From positions 91,722 to 155,721 of the forward strand of contig JAYSWD010000001.1 of the NCBI GenBank assembly GCA_043718225.1: DNA of 64,000 bases. The letters are read 5' to 3'. Both the position numbers and the translations under genes were made by a program. Below the pieces are notes generated by a model. The model was not told where the DNA came from. It ran no database searches and saw only the letters and a program-made list of their open reading frames with translations. Of the stretch, positions 57,126 to 64,000 are shown piece after piece (position 1 is the stretch's first letter; each line of letters starts with the position of its first letter). The DNA comes from Multiplicimicrobium sp043718225. GTDB lineage: Bacteria > Omnitrophota > Omnitrophia > Omnitrophales > Aquincolibacteriaceae.

Positions 57126-58342
57126 AAAAAGAAGAATGGCCAATCTATTTGGTGCCCGTTCAGTTGGCTGGCAAATTTCGTGACTTAAAAAAATTTTTCC
57201 ACAACAGGTTATGGGTCATTACGGGAGAAATTTTAACGCTAAACTGGCTACCGCAATCTATTTTGGCCATTATTCAGGGAGCACACAATTCTTTTACCCC
57301 ACCGGAACGGTTATTCTATTTGCAAGGATTGAAAAAGAAAATCGAGGAAGAACTCTGTTCTGATGTTTTGGGCCTTGATCTGATTCGGGGAGAACTTCTA
57401 TACACGCGAGATAGTTTGACGCCTTTTCATTTTCAGGTGTTCGGCAAGGACAAATTTTTAAGAAACATATTTCAGCGTGTTCTCAAGGATGATGCTAATC
57501 AAAGAGTGCCGATTATTATTTTTGCCCCAGATAAAGAGTTGGACCTTCCAAAGCAAGCTTTTAAAGTTTTACCTGATAATGCAGTTGCAGAGCCCTGCTC
57601 GTTTTTTAATTATGCAAGCTCTCAGCTAGAAAGCCCATTGGATTTCCTCGATCGTGTAGACCTCTTTAAAGTTGGGAACCCCAAATTTATTTACGCAAGG
57701 CTTAGTCGGAAAGGTTCCGCTGTCGATCAGCAGTTGCTTTCAGTTCTTGAAATGGAAATCATGAAAAAGTTGGATTCGAAGAGGTCCTCGTTGATTGAAA
57801 TAAATCGCCTTTTGATTTATGTTTTTCGGCCGGAGTTACTTGAATCGGGTTATTCGATTACTCAATATGCAAAAAGGTTGAAAGATCATGCAACCTTCCG
57901 AATCTTTTCAAAAGAGACTTTGGTGTTTGGCCGAGATGAATCAAGCCTTCTTTATGGTCCCGATCATTCTTTCCAACAGCCCTGTGAAGTCTGGCGCGAG
58001 CATTGCTACCAGCAATTTCAGCGAAAAAGAAAACGACAGGAGCAACATGGGTTTTTCCGACCCAAAGAATCCCAAGAAGACTTGAAGGTAGCCGAAGTTT
58101 TTGCTAACCGCACCCCCATTGATCAAACAGCCTTTGGATGTTTTAATATCGGTGAAAGCACATATGAATATGCCTGGTTCGACCCTGTCCGCCAAGGGCT
58201 TGGAAAAAAATCTTGGTGCCGCACCAGTCAAATGCCAGTGATACAAATGAACTATCCATCCCCGATCAAAGCAAAGCGGCCAGCCGAAGATCCGCTGACT
58301 CTCAAAATCATTGCGGATTTAAAGCCTAAAGAAGCCGCCTAG
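57122..58342 (+). CDS. Unknown protein coupled to the Replic_Relax gene
   Basis: 406 residues, not recognised. The N-terminus includes HNRLWVITGEILTLNWLP and QGAHNSFTPPERLFYLQGL. A middle part VPIIIFAPDKELDLPKQAFKVLPDNAVAEPCSFF looks like an alternating alpha/beta core. The C-terminus has a charged segment (QFQRKRKRQEQ) and YEYAWFDPVRQGLG. There is no membrane segment, signal peptide or known catalytic motif. Overlaps the Replic_Relax gene by 4 bp, which points to one complex or one process. Possibly a coupling or relaxase-accessory protein, but nothing in the sequence shows it. Confidence 0.6.
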   Translation: MKKEEWPIYLVPVQLAGKFRDLKKFFHNRLWVITGEILTLNWLPQSILAIIQGAHNSFTPPERLFYLQGLKKKIEEELCSDVLGLDLIRGELLYTRDSLTPFHFQVFGKDKFLRNIFQRVLKDDANQRVPIIIFAPDKELDLPKQAFKVLPDNAVAEPCSFFNYASSQLESPLDFLDRVDLFKVGNPKFIYARLSRKGSAVDQQLLSVLEMEIMKKLDSKRSSLIEINRLLIYVFRPELLESGYSITQYAKRLKDHATFRIFSKETLVFGRDESSLLYGPDHSFQQPCEVWREHCYQQFQRKRKRQEQHGFFRPKESQEDLKVAEVFANRTPIDQTAFGCFNIGESTYEYAWFDPVRQGLGKKSWCRTSQMPVIQMNYPSPIKAKRPAEDPLTLKIIADLKPKEAA

Positions 58343-58355
58343 ATATTTACAAACT

Positions 58356-59408
58356 TTACTTTTGCTCTAATCGGTTTCTTGCGGCTTCGATTGCTTTATG
58401 GAGTTTTTGGGCCAAAAGCTTTCTGGGCGGGAGCTGAGTTAAATATTCTGCGACACGGATACCGCTTTTACCCATTTCCATCAGCTCAATTTGTTCGTCT
58501 GACTTGCCCGCGCAAAGAATGATACCGAGGGGATGTTCTTCGCCGGGCTTGCGTGCGTGTTTATCAAGCCAGCGGAGATAAAATTCCATTTGCCCTTTGT
58601 GCTCGGGTTTGAATTTTTCGAGCTTGAGCTCAATGGCCACAAGACGTTTTAAACCGCGGTGATAAAACAGCAGGTCAATATAGAAATCGTCATTCCCAAC
58701 AGTGATTCGCTTTTGGCGGGCGACAAATGAGAAGTCGGAACCAAATTCCATAATGAACGATTCCAGTTCACGGAGAATGGCGGCCTCGAGATCTTTTTCT
58801 AGGTAGGTTCCTTTAAGGCCGAGAAAATCTAAAAAATAGGGGTCTTTAAAAACAAGATCAGGTGAAAGCTTGTCTTCTTCGCGGAGTTTGGCAAGTTCCA
58901 GTTTTGCCAATTTCTCGGGTTTTTTGGAAAGCGCTGTGCGCTCAAAGAGCATGCCGTCAATTTTTTGACGTAGGGCGCGCACGCTCCAGCGTTCTACGCG
59001 ACACATTTCAGCGTAGAAGTCGCGTTGCAGATCATCTTTTAAGTAGAGGATCTCCTTGAAATGGCTCCAAGTCAATTGTCTCGACAGCGTAGAGACAATT
59101 TGCTCATTTGAGAACCGTTCAAAAAAAGTGATCATATGCCTAAGATTTTTTTCCGAAAAGCCATCACCGTATTCGGATGCCAATTGTCTCGACAGTGTAG
59201 AGACAATTCGCTGCCCATATTCAGCTCTTTGATCTTTGAGAGTCTCCAGCTGTAGTCTTTTTCCAATTCTCCAGTTAAGGATTGCCAGTCCAGTATTGAC
59301 TGTAGCGGCGACCGCTGATTTAGCTTGCTCAATCATTTGGCGGATATCGCCAAGCAAAGGGGCAAGTTGCTTTGGATGGTTTTTTGAAGTTTTTGTTATT
59401 TTAGTCAT
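58356..59408 (-). CDS. DUF1016/YhcG-type PDDEXK nuclease
   Basis: 350 residues. N-terminal helical DUF1016_N (about 1-165: GLAILNWRIGKRLQLETLKDQRAEYGQRIVSTLSRQL, NLRHMITFFERF, LTWSHFKEILYLKDD), then a PD-(D/E)XK domain with FYIDLLFYHRGLKRLVAIELKLEKFKPEHKGQMEFYLRWLD (about 243-285). Such proteins occur in mobile elements and beside type I R-M and toxin loci, with nuclease activity expected but the role unclear. Two copies of a 28-base palindrome encode the two IVSTLSRQL segments (see repeats). Its ATG overlaps the upstream small gene by 4 bp. Convergent with the unknown gene at 57122. Confidence 0.88.
   Translation of the reverse strand: MTKITKTSKNHPKQLAPLLGDIRQMIEQAKSAVAATVNTGLAILNWRIGKRLQLETLKDQRAEYGQRIVSTLSRQLASEYGDGFSEKNLRHMITFFERFSNEQIVSTLSRQLTWSHFKEILYLKDDLQRDFYAEMCRVERWSVRALRQKIDGMLFERTALSKKPEKLAKLELAKLREEDKLSPDLVFKDPYFLDFLGLKGTYLEKDLEAAILRELESFIMEFGSDFSFVARQKRITVGNDDFYIDLLFYHRGLKRLVAIELKLEKFKPEHKGQMEFYLRWLDKHARKPGEEHPLGIILCAGKSDEQIELMEMGKSGIRVAEYLTQLPPRKLLAQKLHKAIEAARNRLEQK
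59072..59100. repeat. Palindromic repeat inside the DUF1016 gene, copy 1
   Basis: AATTGTCTC and GAGACAATT arms around GACAGCGTA. It encodes IVSTLSRQL. It is identical with the copy at 59181-59208 apart from one base in the loop. Confidence 0.6.
59181..59208. repeat. Palindromic repeat inside the DUF1016 gene, copy 2
   Basis: Same arms around GACAGTGTA, 109 bp from copy 1 and in the same reading frame. The near identity suggests duplication or gene conversion rather than chance. Confidence 0.6.
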
Positions 59409-59596
59409 GTATTTTCCGGGCTGATTTTTAGAGATTCCGTGTTGTATTTTTCGTTTAGTTTCGCAAGATACTTTACCAGCGCTGTTGTATTGAATGCGAT
59501 TTCACGGGCATCTTCCATAGTTAGAGGACGTCCATATCGCGGCTGCCACACTTCGATTGTTTTCTTTAAAAATGAATCGCTGAAATTTTTTTGCAT
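59405..59596 (-). CDS. Small recombinase-associated protein
   Basis: 63 residues: EVWQPRYGRPLTMEDAREIAFNTTALVKYLAKL carries the WQP-x-x-GRxLTxEDAREI pattern that I recall from small proteins next to site-specific recombinases and integrated elements. Its stop overlaps the ATG of the DUF1016 gene, so both are made from one message. Function unknown. Confidence 0.72.
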   Translation of the reverse strand: MQKNFSDSFLKKTIEVWQPRYGRPLTMEDAREIAFNTTALVKYLAKLNEKYNTESLKISPENT

Positions 59597-59697
59597 AAAT
59601 ATAAAAGCATCTAAGCTTAGTTAAAAATATACCCGGTAATTATAGCTCACCATAAAAAATTTTCTCCGCAGTATTTCTGCAAAATATGTTTTTTCCG

Positions 59698-59721
59698 GTG
59701 TAGGCTTATAAGCCTCTACAC
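59698..59721. repeat. GTGTAGGCTTATAAGC palindrome near the recombinase end
   Basis: GTGTAG-GCTTATAAGC-CT-CTACAC, a near-perfect inverted repeat in the 260-bp spacer between the second recombinase and the small gene. The symmetric centre makes it a candidate recombinase or repressor site. A smaller GCAG/CTGC hairpin lies at about 59668. Apart from a weak 77-codon frame on the minus strand, the spacer is empty. Confidence 0.4.
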
Positions 59722-59856
59722 TATGGATTAATTGACTTATTAACCCTTTCCGTTACAGTTTTTAGAGGCCAACGAGAGGCGGCATGTTTATGGTCAGCAT
59801 CTCCAATTTTCCACGCGCCTTTGGTAGCTCTATAGAGGGAGATTGCAAATTCAATC

Positions 59857-61344
59857 TCAAAAAACGGTCGTCGCAGAGTATGGTTCGGGGAGCCAATTAT
59901 GGCAAGAAAGCCCTTCGGCGATAAAGCCGAAGGGCTTTCTATATATAGGCTCAATACTTACGTCGTTGAGTGTGTAGTTCGAGGCTACCAACTTCAGCAG
60001 TTTTACCTTTTCTTCGTAATTTCCCGCAACGTATAGTGAATACAAACGGTTACAGAGTTCGAGGGTTCTAGAGGCGTCTACCTCGAAAGTTGGGTTCGTT
60101 GTTTCCATTCCCGCTATTTGAGCCTTCATTTCTATCAATTGGCTTTGATATTCCCGTTCCTTCGCCACGAATGCCTCTTCGGTCAACGTGCCGTCAAACT
60201 TCGCATCATAAAGCCTGCTGATGCGGTTATTCGTTACACCAAGCTGTGTCTTCAAGGCGTTCATTCGTTTCTCTCGTAATTCAATTGCGGGCTTAGAATC
60301 CTCCATCAGGGCTTCCTTTAACCACTCCGCAGTGGGTTGGTCTATGGAGATGCGTTTTATGGGCTCCTCAAGCAACTGAGCCAGTTTTTCTTCACGAAAA
60401 TAACTCTTACCCGCATGCCGTCCTTTAGAAAAACTGCAATGGTAATAATGGTAACGATTCTTTTTCAGCTCTCCCAATACTTTGCAACCGCAATGCCCGC
60501 AGACCAGAAGGCTATTGAATGGGAAATTTTTCATTCCTCTCGAAGCGGGGCGTGCCTTGCCGCTCATGACTGCCTGAACGGAATCAAATAGCTGTTTTGA
60601 AATTATCGGAGGATGACTCCCTTGATGAATTTTCCCTTTCCAACGAAAAAGACCGCAGTAAATTGGATTCCTCAGAAAATGGGCTATCGCGCTGTCTTGG
60701 CAGGGATTGCCTTTGCGGTTTCTAAGCCCTTCCCGACGCATAATCTCTGTTAGCATTCCGTGTGAATAATTTCCAGTAACCATTAGCTCGAACATCCGTT
60801 TGAACAAAGGCGCTCTTTCTTTGTCGACATCAATTAAATGAGTTATACGATTATTGGTGTATCCGAGCGCAGCTATGGACGGGTATATGCCCTGTTCCGC
60901 TTTTTCTTGCATGCCCATTTTGGTTTTGCGCGAAATGTCATTGGACTGTTTTTTGGCAACCGCCACTTCAATATCAAGCATGAACACATCTTCAGGAGTA
61001 GCATTTTTATCCAGAATTTTGTTCGAGCGTGAAAAGTGAATGGTTTTACCGTATTCTTTGGTAAGTGTAAGAATTTTGAGCTTATCAAAGTCATTCCGAG
61101 TCATGCGATCGGTTACATCAAAGATGACATGTTGAATTTCAGGATGCTTTTTGGCGTAATCCACCAATTGATTAAAAGCAACGCGGTCTTTTTTCCAAGC
61201 AGATTCTGATACCTTGTAGACTCTGACAACTTCTGCTTCAATTCGGCGTGCATAGTCGTAACCGAATTTTTCTTGAGCATCCAAAGAGAAACCCGCTTCC
61301 TGCTCTTTGCTCGAAACACGCACATACAAAAGGGCTTTTTTCAT
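59857..61344 (-). CDS. Second serine recombinase
   Basis: 495 residues. Resolvase domain (about 1-150) with the nucleophilic Ser in LYVRVSSKEQEAGFSLDAQ, FDVTDRMTRNDFDKLKIL and the E-helix SNDISRKTKMGMQEKAEQG. Recombinase domain about 155-255 and a zinc ribbon LLVCGHCGCKVLG ... YHYYHC (about 285-310). A coiled coil follows (about 350-400), then IEPIYRKPFGFIAEGL at the C-terminus. A perfect 15-bp hairpin lies within its last codons, as for the first recombinase. It probably moves the module to its right or left independently of the tRNA-linked element. Confidence 0.92.
   Translation of the reverse strand: MKKALLYVRVSSKEQEAGFSLDAQEKFGYDYARRIEAEVVRVYKVSESAWKKDRVAFNQLVDYAKKHPEIQHVIFDVTDRMTRNDFDKLKILTLTKEYGKTIHFSRSNKILDKNATPEDVFMLDIEVAVAKKQSNDISRKTKMGMQEKAEQGIYPSIAALGYTNNRITHLIDVDKERAPLFKRMFELMVTGNYSHGMLTEIMRREGLRNRKGNPCQDSAIAHFLRNPIYCGLFRWKGKIHQGSHPPIISKQLFDSVQAVMSGKARPASRGMKNFPFNSLLVCGHCGCKVLGELKKNRYHYYHCSFSKGRHAGKSYFREEKLAQLLEEPIKRISIDQPTAEWLKEALMEDSKPAIELREKRMNALKTQLGVTNNRISRLYDAKFDGTLTEEAFVAKEREYQSQLIEMKAQIAGMETTNPTFEVDASRTLELCNRLYSLYVAGNYEEKVKLLKLVASNYTLNDVSIEPIYRKPFGFIAEGLSCHNWLPEPYSATTVF
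59905..59940. repeat. Perfect 15-bp hairpin in the 3' end of the second recombinase gene
   Basis: AGAAAGCCCTTCGGC (59905-59919) pairs with GCCGAAGGGCTTTCT (59926-59940) around GATAAA. On the minus strand it is followed by TTGCC, so it could end transcription early, yet it is inside the coding frame (KPFGFIAEGLS). Confidence 0.5.
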
Positions 61345-61399
61345 TGCTTGCTACCGATCCTCCCAATCATCCAATGAATACCGTGCTTCGGAGGGAACA

Positions 61400-61843
61400 T
61401 CAAGTTGTGCCTGCCTTAGGTGAATTAGCGGCGGCGACTTCTTTTGGTAATTGGAAATCCCAATCGCAATTACGGTTTGAAAGGCATTTGCTGACATAAA
61501 AGCGAGCGCCCTTGTTCTCGTCGTAGGGGAAGATGCGTGCGTGACCGTAGAGTTCATCCCAGTGCCGCATGATTGACCACGGATCGGCCTTTTGAGTACC
61601 GCCAACGATTGCATGAATGTGGGTTGAGTATCGGTAACGATGCCATTCAATCCCTGCGAAATAGCGAATGTCAGGTTTAAGATTCAAGAAAAAGGACTCG
61701 AACAAACTTTTTGCTCTATGAGTTGAAGTATCGAATCTGAAGGTGAATGTTCCGTACAAATCCCAAGAGTATCTTCCGAGCCATTCTCCAGCAGCCGCTG
61801 TTAAAGGGTGGATGTTGCGAGCTACTGGTTCTGCGTCTTTCAT
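61400..61843 (-). CDS. HUH-type rolling-circle Rep-like protein
   Basis: 147 residues from ATG 61843 (AGAGGTG upstream). The three HUH motifs can be read: YGTFTFRFD (motif 1, about 33), STHIHAIVGG (His-hydrophobic-His, about 76) and ARFYVSKCLSNR (Tyr/Lys, about 114-121). The HWDELYGHARIFPYDENKGA stretch is typical of a family of small single-domain Rep-like proteins on elements in diverse bacteria. It would nick one DNA strand, and no ATPase or helicase domain is attached. Lies 56 bp upstream of the second recombinase on the same strand and may be co-transcribed. Confidence 0.75.
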   Translation of the reverse strand: MKDAEPVARNIHPLTAAAGEWLGRYSWDLYGTFTFRFDTSTHRAKSLFESFFLNLKPDIRYFAGIEWHRYRYSTHIHAIVGGTQKADPWSIMRHWDELYGHARIFPYDENKGARFYVSKCLSNRNCDWDFQLPKEVAAANSPKAGTT

Positions 61844-61956
61844 GTTCACCTCTTTCGTTTTAATGTTTTTTGGACATAACCATATTCAAGCAACATCGGG
61901 GGAGATGTTGGTTGCCACGGCTTATTGCATCGTGCAGTAAATCCAGCCCCGTTTAT

Positions 61957-62271
61957 TTATTCGTTCGGAGCTTGGTAACCATTTCCTTCAAACACAGCCT
62001 TAGTCACATCTTGAACTTTCACATTGATAGCCTCTTCGATGATTTTTCGAGTCTCATCGTTGATGGGGTAAAAAAGATTTACAGTTAAGCCATTCGGAAG
62101 AACCTTTGCGGGGAATACACACCGTATGCCCGAACCAGAAGGTCTGGTGTAAACAGCAATGGAATGCAATGCGAGCTGATGATTGAACTGGCAAGAAGCA
62201 AAGCCAATCAACCCTTTAGGGGTTGGCTTGATAGGATAGAAGCAAACGGCACTGACTTTTGTAGGACACAT
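61957..62271 (-). CDS. SpoVG-like nucleic-acid-binding protein
   Basis: 104 residues from ATG 62271 (a GTG at 62277 is possible). VSAVCFYPIKPTPKGLIGFASCQFNHQLALHSIAVYTRPSGSGIRCVFPAKVLPNGL and FYPINDETRKIIEEAI follow the SpoVG pattern closely (core strands, gly-rich turn, FP-x-K, P-I-N-x-x-R and terminal helix). Free-standing SpoVG-like proteins on mobile elements are of unclear use; they may bind element DNA or RNA. The 107 bp to the Rep-like gene hold a small CAACATC/GATGTTG hairpin. Confidence 0.72.
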   Translation of the reverse strand: MCPTKVSAVCFYPIKPTPKGLIGFASCQFNHQLALHSIAVYTRPSGSGIRCVFPAKVLPNGLTVNLFYPINDETRKIIEEAINVKVQDVTKAVFEGNGYQAPNE

Positions 62272-62303
62272 TTTCACTCACATTCTGTTGCGTTTTATTA
62301 AAT

Positions 62304-62340
62304 AAAAAAGCCCATCGTCATTACACAATGGGCTTGAGTT
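62304..62340 (-). terminator. Rho-independent terminator on the minus strand
   Basis: AAGCCCAT (62308-62315) pairs with ATGGGCTT (62328-62335). On the minus strand the stem is followed by a run of T (plus strand A at 62304-62309), placing it 46 bp after the stop of the 62381-63058 gene. Confidence 0.75.
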
Positions 62341-62380
62341 TATTTTAAAACGATCGCTGATTCAGCAAGTGATAGTGTCT

Positions 62381-63058
62381 CTACATTAAAACTCGGTATC
62401 CTCCGTTGATTGTCCATGACGCCCGTCCGTAGGTATTTTCTAGGCTTTTCGCCGCTATATCCACGGCATAGGAACTAGCGGCTTTGCCCGCCAGTAGAGA
62501 TTTTGCTATTTGGTGAAAGGTCGTGCTTTTATTCTTCTTTCTCAGCTCATTTACGCGGTCGTAAATCTCATAGTCCTTGACGTCGTAAATGTGAAGTCGT
62601 TTTTTACTGCCAATTTCGGGTTGTTTATCAAGACCGAGTTTTTTCCTGCTCTTTTTCACGCTTGTCATTAAAACCTTAAACTCACTGCAAAGCTGATCGC
62701 ATGATTTAGTCATGTCGGCAGTCAAATGAAAATCAATATAGCGGTCTTTGGAAGTATTCATGTGTTTGAGAACTTTGAGGGGAACGCCCGCGAAAGCACC
62801 CTTATGAAAATACATCTTAAGAAGAGGGAAGCCTATTTTTGATGCCTTCTCAGAAGGGTCTATTGGAATGTTTACTCCAAATTCTCGAGATATTTGTATT
62901 TGATACTTCCAACTACCAGCCGCGTTATTTTTGTTTTTAAGCAATAAGGCATGCAGTTTTATATATCTTGGGTTTCGGCGTATTGCCTCCCAAATCACAA
63001 ATACTTTATTAACCGCATCGTCTTTTCTGTCTTCTTTGTCAGTCACTTTTTTCCTCAC
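62381..63058 (-). CDS. Unknown element protein
   Basis: 225 residues, GTG start at 63058. The N-terminal VFVIWEAIRRNPRYIKLHALLL recalls the WExLRRNPxY signature found at the start of several transcriptional-regulator-like plasmid proteins (DUF6499 type). The rest (FHLTADMTKSCDQLCSEFKVLMTSVKKSRKKLG, then LHIYDVKDYEIYDRV and FHQIAKSLL) is helical and could hold a helix-turn-helix. It has its own terminator. No firm family; a regulator of the second element is a guess. Confidence 0.55.
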   Translation of the reverse strand: MRKKVTDKEDRKDDAVNKVFVIWEAIRRNPRYIKLHALLLKNKNNAAGSWKYQIQISREFGVNIPIDPSEKASKIGFPLLKMYFHKGAFAGVPLKVLKHMNTSKDRYIDFHLTADMTKSCDQLCSEFKVLMTSVKKSRKKLGLDKQPEIGSKKRLHIYDVKDYEIYDRVNELRKKNKSTTFHQIAKSLLAGKAASSYAVDIAAKSLENTYGRASWTINGGYRVLM

Positions 63059-63193
63059 GTTTTATGCAGCCGCAGTTCTTACGGCTTCAAGCAGACGCAT
63101 TGTAAATCATCAGAGATTCGTTTGACAGACGGATGTATTTTGGCCAAAATTTATTCGTTCACCAAACCCTCGGTTTTTCATACGCCCTTGGCT

Positions 63194-63418
63194 TTAATGA
63201 TTGCTCTTGGTTCTCGCCCCCACATTTTGTTGATCAACGACCTGCTTTGACTTCTTGATACCGTTGATAACGCCTTGGGTGATTTTAGAGGATTCTCCCT
63301 TGCACGCTGCCTTCACGTCTTTCTTTGCTTCGCCTAAAACCCTGTTGGTGCGCGTACTAAATTGAGCTTCAACCTGATGCGAACGTTTGATGAATGCTTC
63401 GCGGCTAATAAAGGTCTT
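63194..63418 (-). pseudogene. Open frame without a normal start
   Basis: A 75-codon frame on the minus strand (KTFISREAFIKRSHQ ... QQNVGARTKSNH) with plausible composition but no ATG; its only candidate start is an internal GTG (KKDVKAACKG). It may be a broken 3' part of a gene. The other part of the 518-bp gap (63419-63576) is A+T-rich and contains the palindrome AACATT-a-AATGTT (63430-63442), a likely promoter/operator of the last gene. Confidence 0.25.
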
Positions 63419-63576
63419 CTAAGCGCTTTGAACATTAAATGTTATACATTGCTAGTTTATTAAAACAAAAGATCGAAAAAGTTCATTAAAAATTTGAAAT
63501 TATTCAATTGGTAGGTTAGGCTTCAAATTGGGTAAACAAAAACATTAAAAAACTAGAGTTAAGGAAATAGAAGAAG

Positions 63577-64000
63577 ATGGCACATAGCAAACCACTCCAA
63601 GCGACAGCGCTTTTCACCGTGCTTACATTCGTACTTACGAATAATTGGATGGTTCCCACAGCCCGCGCAGAAATTTTACGCACGGAGTCTGTCCAAATCC
63701 GCCCTTTTCAAGTTGAGGGTTTGAAATTACCTGCGAAGTTCGGCGAAGTGGTGGAATTTGAGAAAGGCAAGTCCGACCAATCCGTCATCGTGATTCAAGA
63801 CGCGCACGCCATCCCTGACGCGCAGAAAAATATCGCCAATGTTATCCAATTTATGCAGAGAGAATATGGCGTTGGAACCGTGGCGCTTGAAGGCGCGAGC
63901 GGAGATTTAGACCCACAGATTTTTAAAAGTTTTCCCGATCAAAAATTGTTGCGCGAAGTCATCAAAGGATACATGGACGCGGGTGAAATTGCGGGTGGAA
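63577..64000 (+). CDS. Secreted protein, partial at the window edge
   Basis: ATG 63577 follows AAGGAAATAGAAGAAG and the frame stays open to the end of the window (141 codons). The N-terminus is an uncleaved or late-cleaved signal segment (LFTVLTFVLTNNWMVPTARAE). The next part reads VIVIQDAHAIPDAQKNIANVI and VGTVALEGASGD. The D-x-H and EGA features recall ChaN/TraB-like erythromycin-esterase-type folds and large exported proteins that I associate with Omnitrophota. The 3' end is missing, so the family is not settled. Confidence 0.7.
   Translation, partial: MAHSKPLQATALFTVLTFVLTNNWMVPTARAEILRTESVQIRPFQVEGLKLPAKFGEVVEFEKGKSDQSVIVIQDAHAIPDAQKNIANVIQFMQREYGVGTVALEGASGDLDPQIFKSFPDQKLLREVIKGYMDAGEIAGG

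Noticed and set aside
59721..59954. 77-codon minus-strand frame (EFAISLYRATKGAWKIGDADHKHAA)
   Set aside because: The YRATKGAWKIG segment vaguely recalls a small element protein, so a gene fragment is possible. It overlaps the recombinase end and has no convincing start, so it was not listed as a gene.
62951..63250. 99-codon plus-strand frame
   Set aside because: Lies over the start of the minus-strand gene 62381-63058 and has no upstream ribosome-binding sequence.

Overview
The window looks like a chromosomal segment of a Gram-negative bacterium of middling G+C. It encodes an outer-membrane barrel protein, an ArnT/PMT-type glycosyltransferase for lipid sugars, a complete two-component system, gltBD and rpsO-pnp. 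The secreted protein cut by the right edge and the many short structured intergenic repeats resemble what I associate with uncultured PVC-type lineages such as Omnitrophota. That placement is an inference, not a result.

Region 1 (1-18,045) is ordinary chromosome: rpsO-pnp, dut, ftsK, a PhoB/PhoR-like pair, a predicted heavy-metal/manganese exporter, queH, hemH, rmuC, a MarC-family protein, a GST, mscL, an MFS transporter, a TerC-family protein and dps. The gaps hold several families of dispersed structured repeats, called A to E here. Region 2 (18,046-20,199) is an A+T-rich restriction-modification pair: a predicted PD-(D/E)XK nuclease facing a beta-class adenine methyltransferase with its own HTH domain. 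Region 3 (20,300-41,845) is again chromosome: rlmI-like methyltransferase, two GGDEF proteins, a zinc-uptake cluster (small His/Cys protein, barrel protein, znuA, znuB, no visible znuC), ArnT-like, MFS, a VanY-like peptidase, RidA, mgtE, an ICMT-like protein and gltBD.

Region 4 (41,900-63,060) is accessory. It opens with an AbrB/PIN toxin-antitoxin pair. Next is a GIY-YIG nuclease gene between two cloverleaf-like elements, each of which splits a copy of the first bases of the tRNA-Asn that follows. A large serine recombinase then reads antisense into that tRNA, which marks an integration site. Behind it lies a defence-type operon: PLD-SNF2 helicase, Eco57I-type methylase and SIR2-like protein, followed by DUF3800 and a Cas4/RecB-like nuclease. 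A strongly structured non-coding segment (about 55,217-55,600) comes next, then small winged-helix genes, a Replic_Relax-type protein and a coupled protein of unknown function. A second mobile module follows: DUF1016/YhcG nuclease, a small coupled protein, a second serine recombinase, an HUH-type Rep-like protein, a SpoVG-like protein and one unknown. The window ends inside a secreted-protein gene.

Best candidates for something undescribed: the GIY-YIG/cloverleaf/tRNA arrangement, the structured RNA at 55.2-55.6 kb beside the defence operon, and the three-copy covarying element B.
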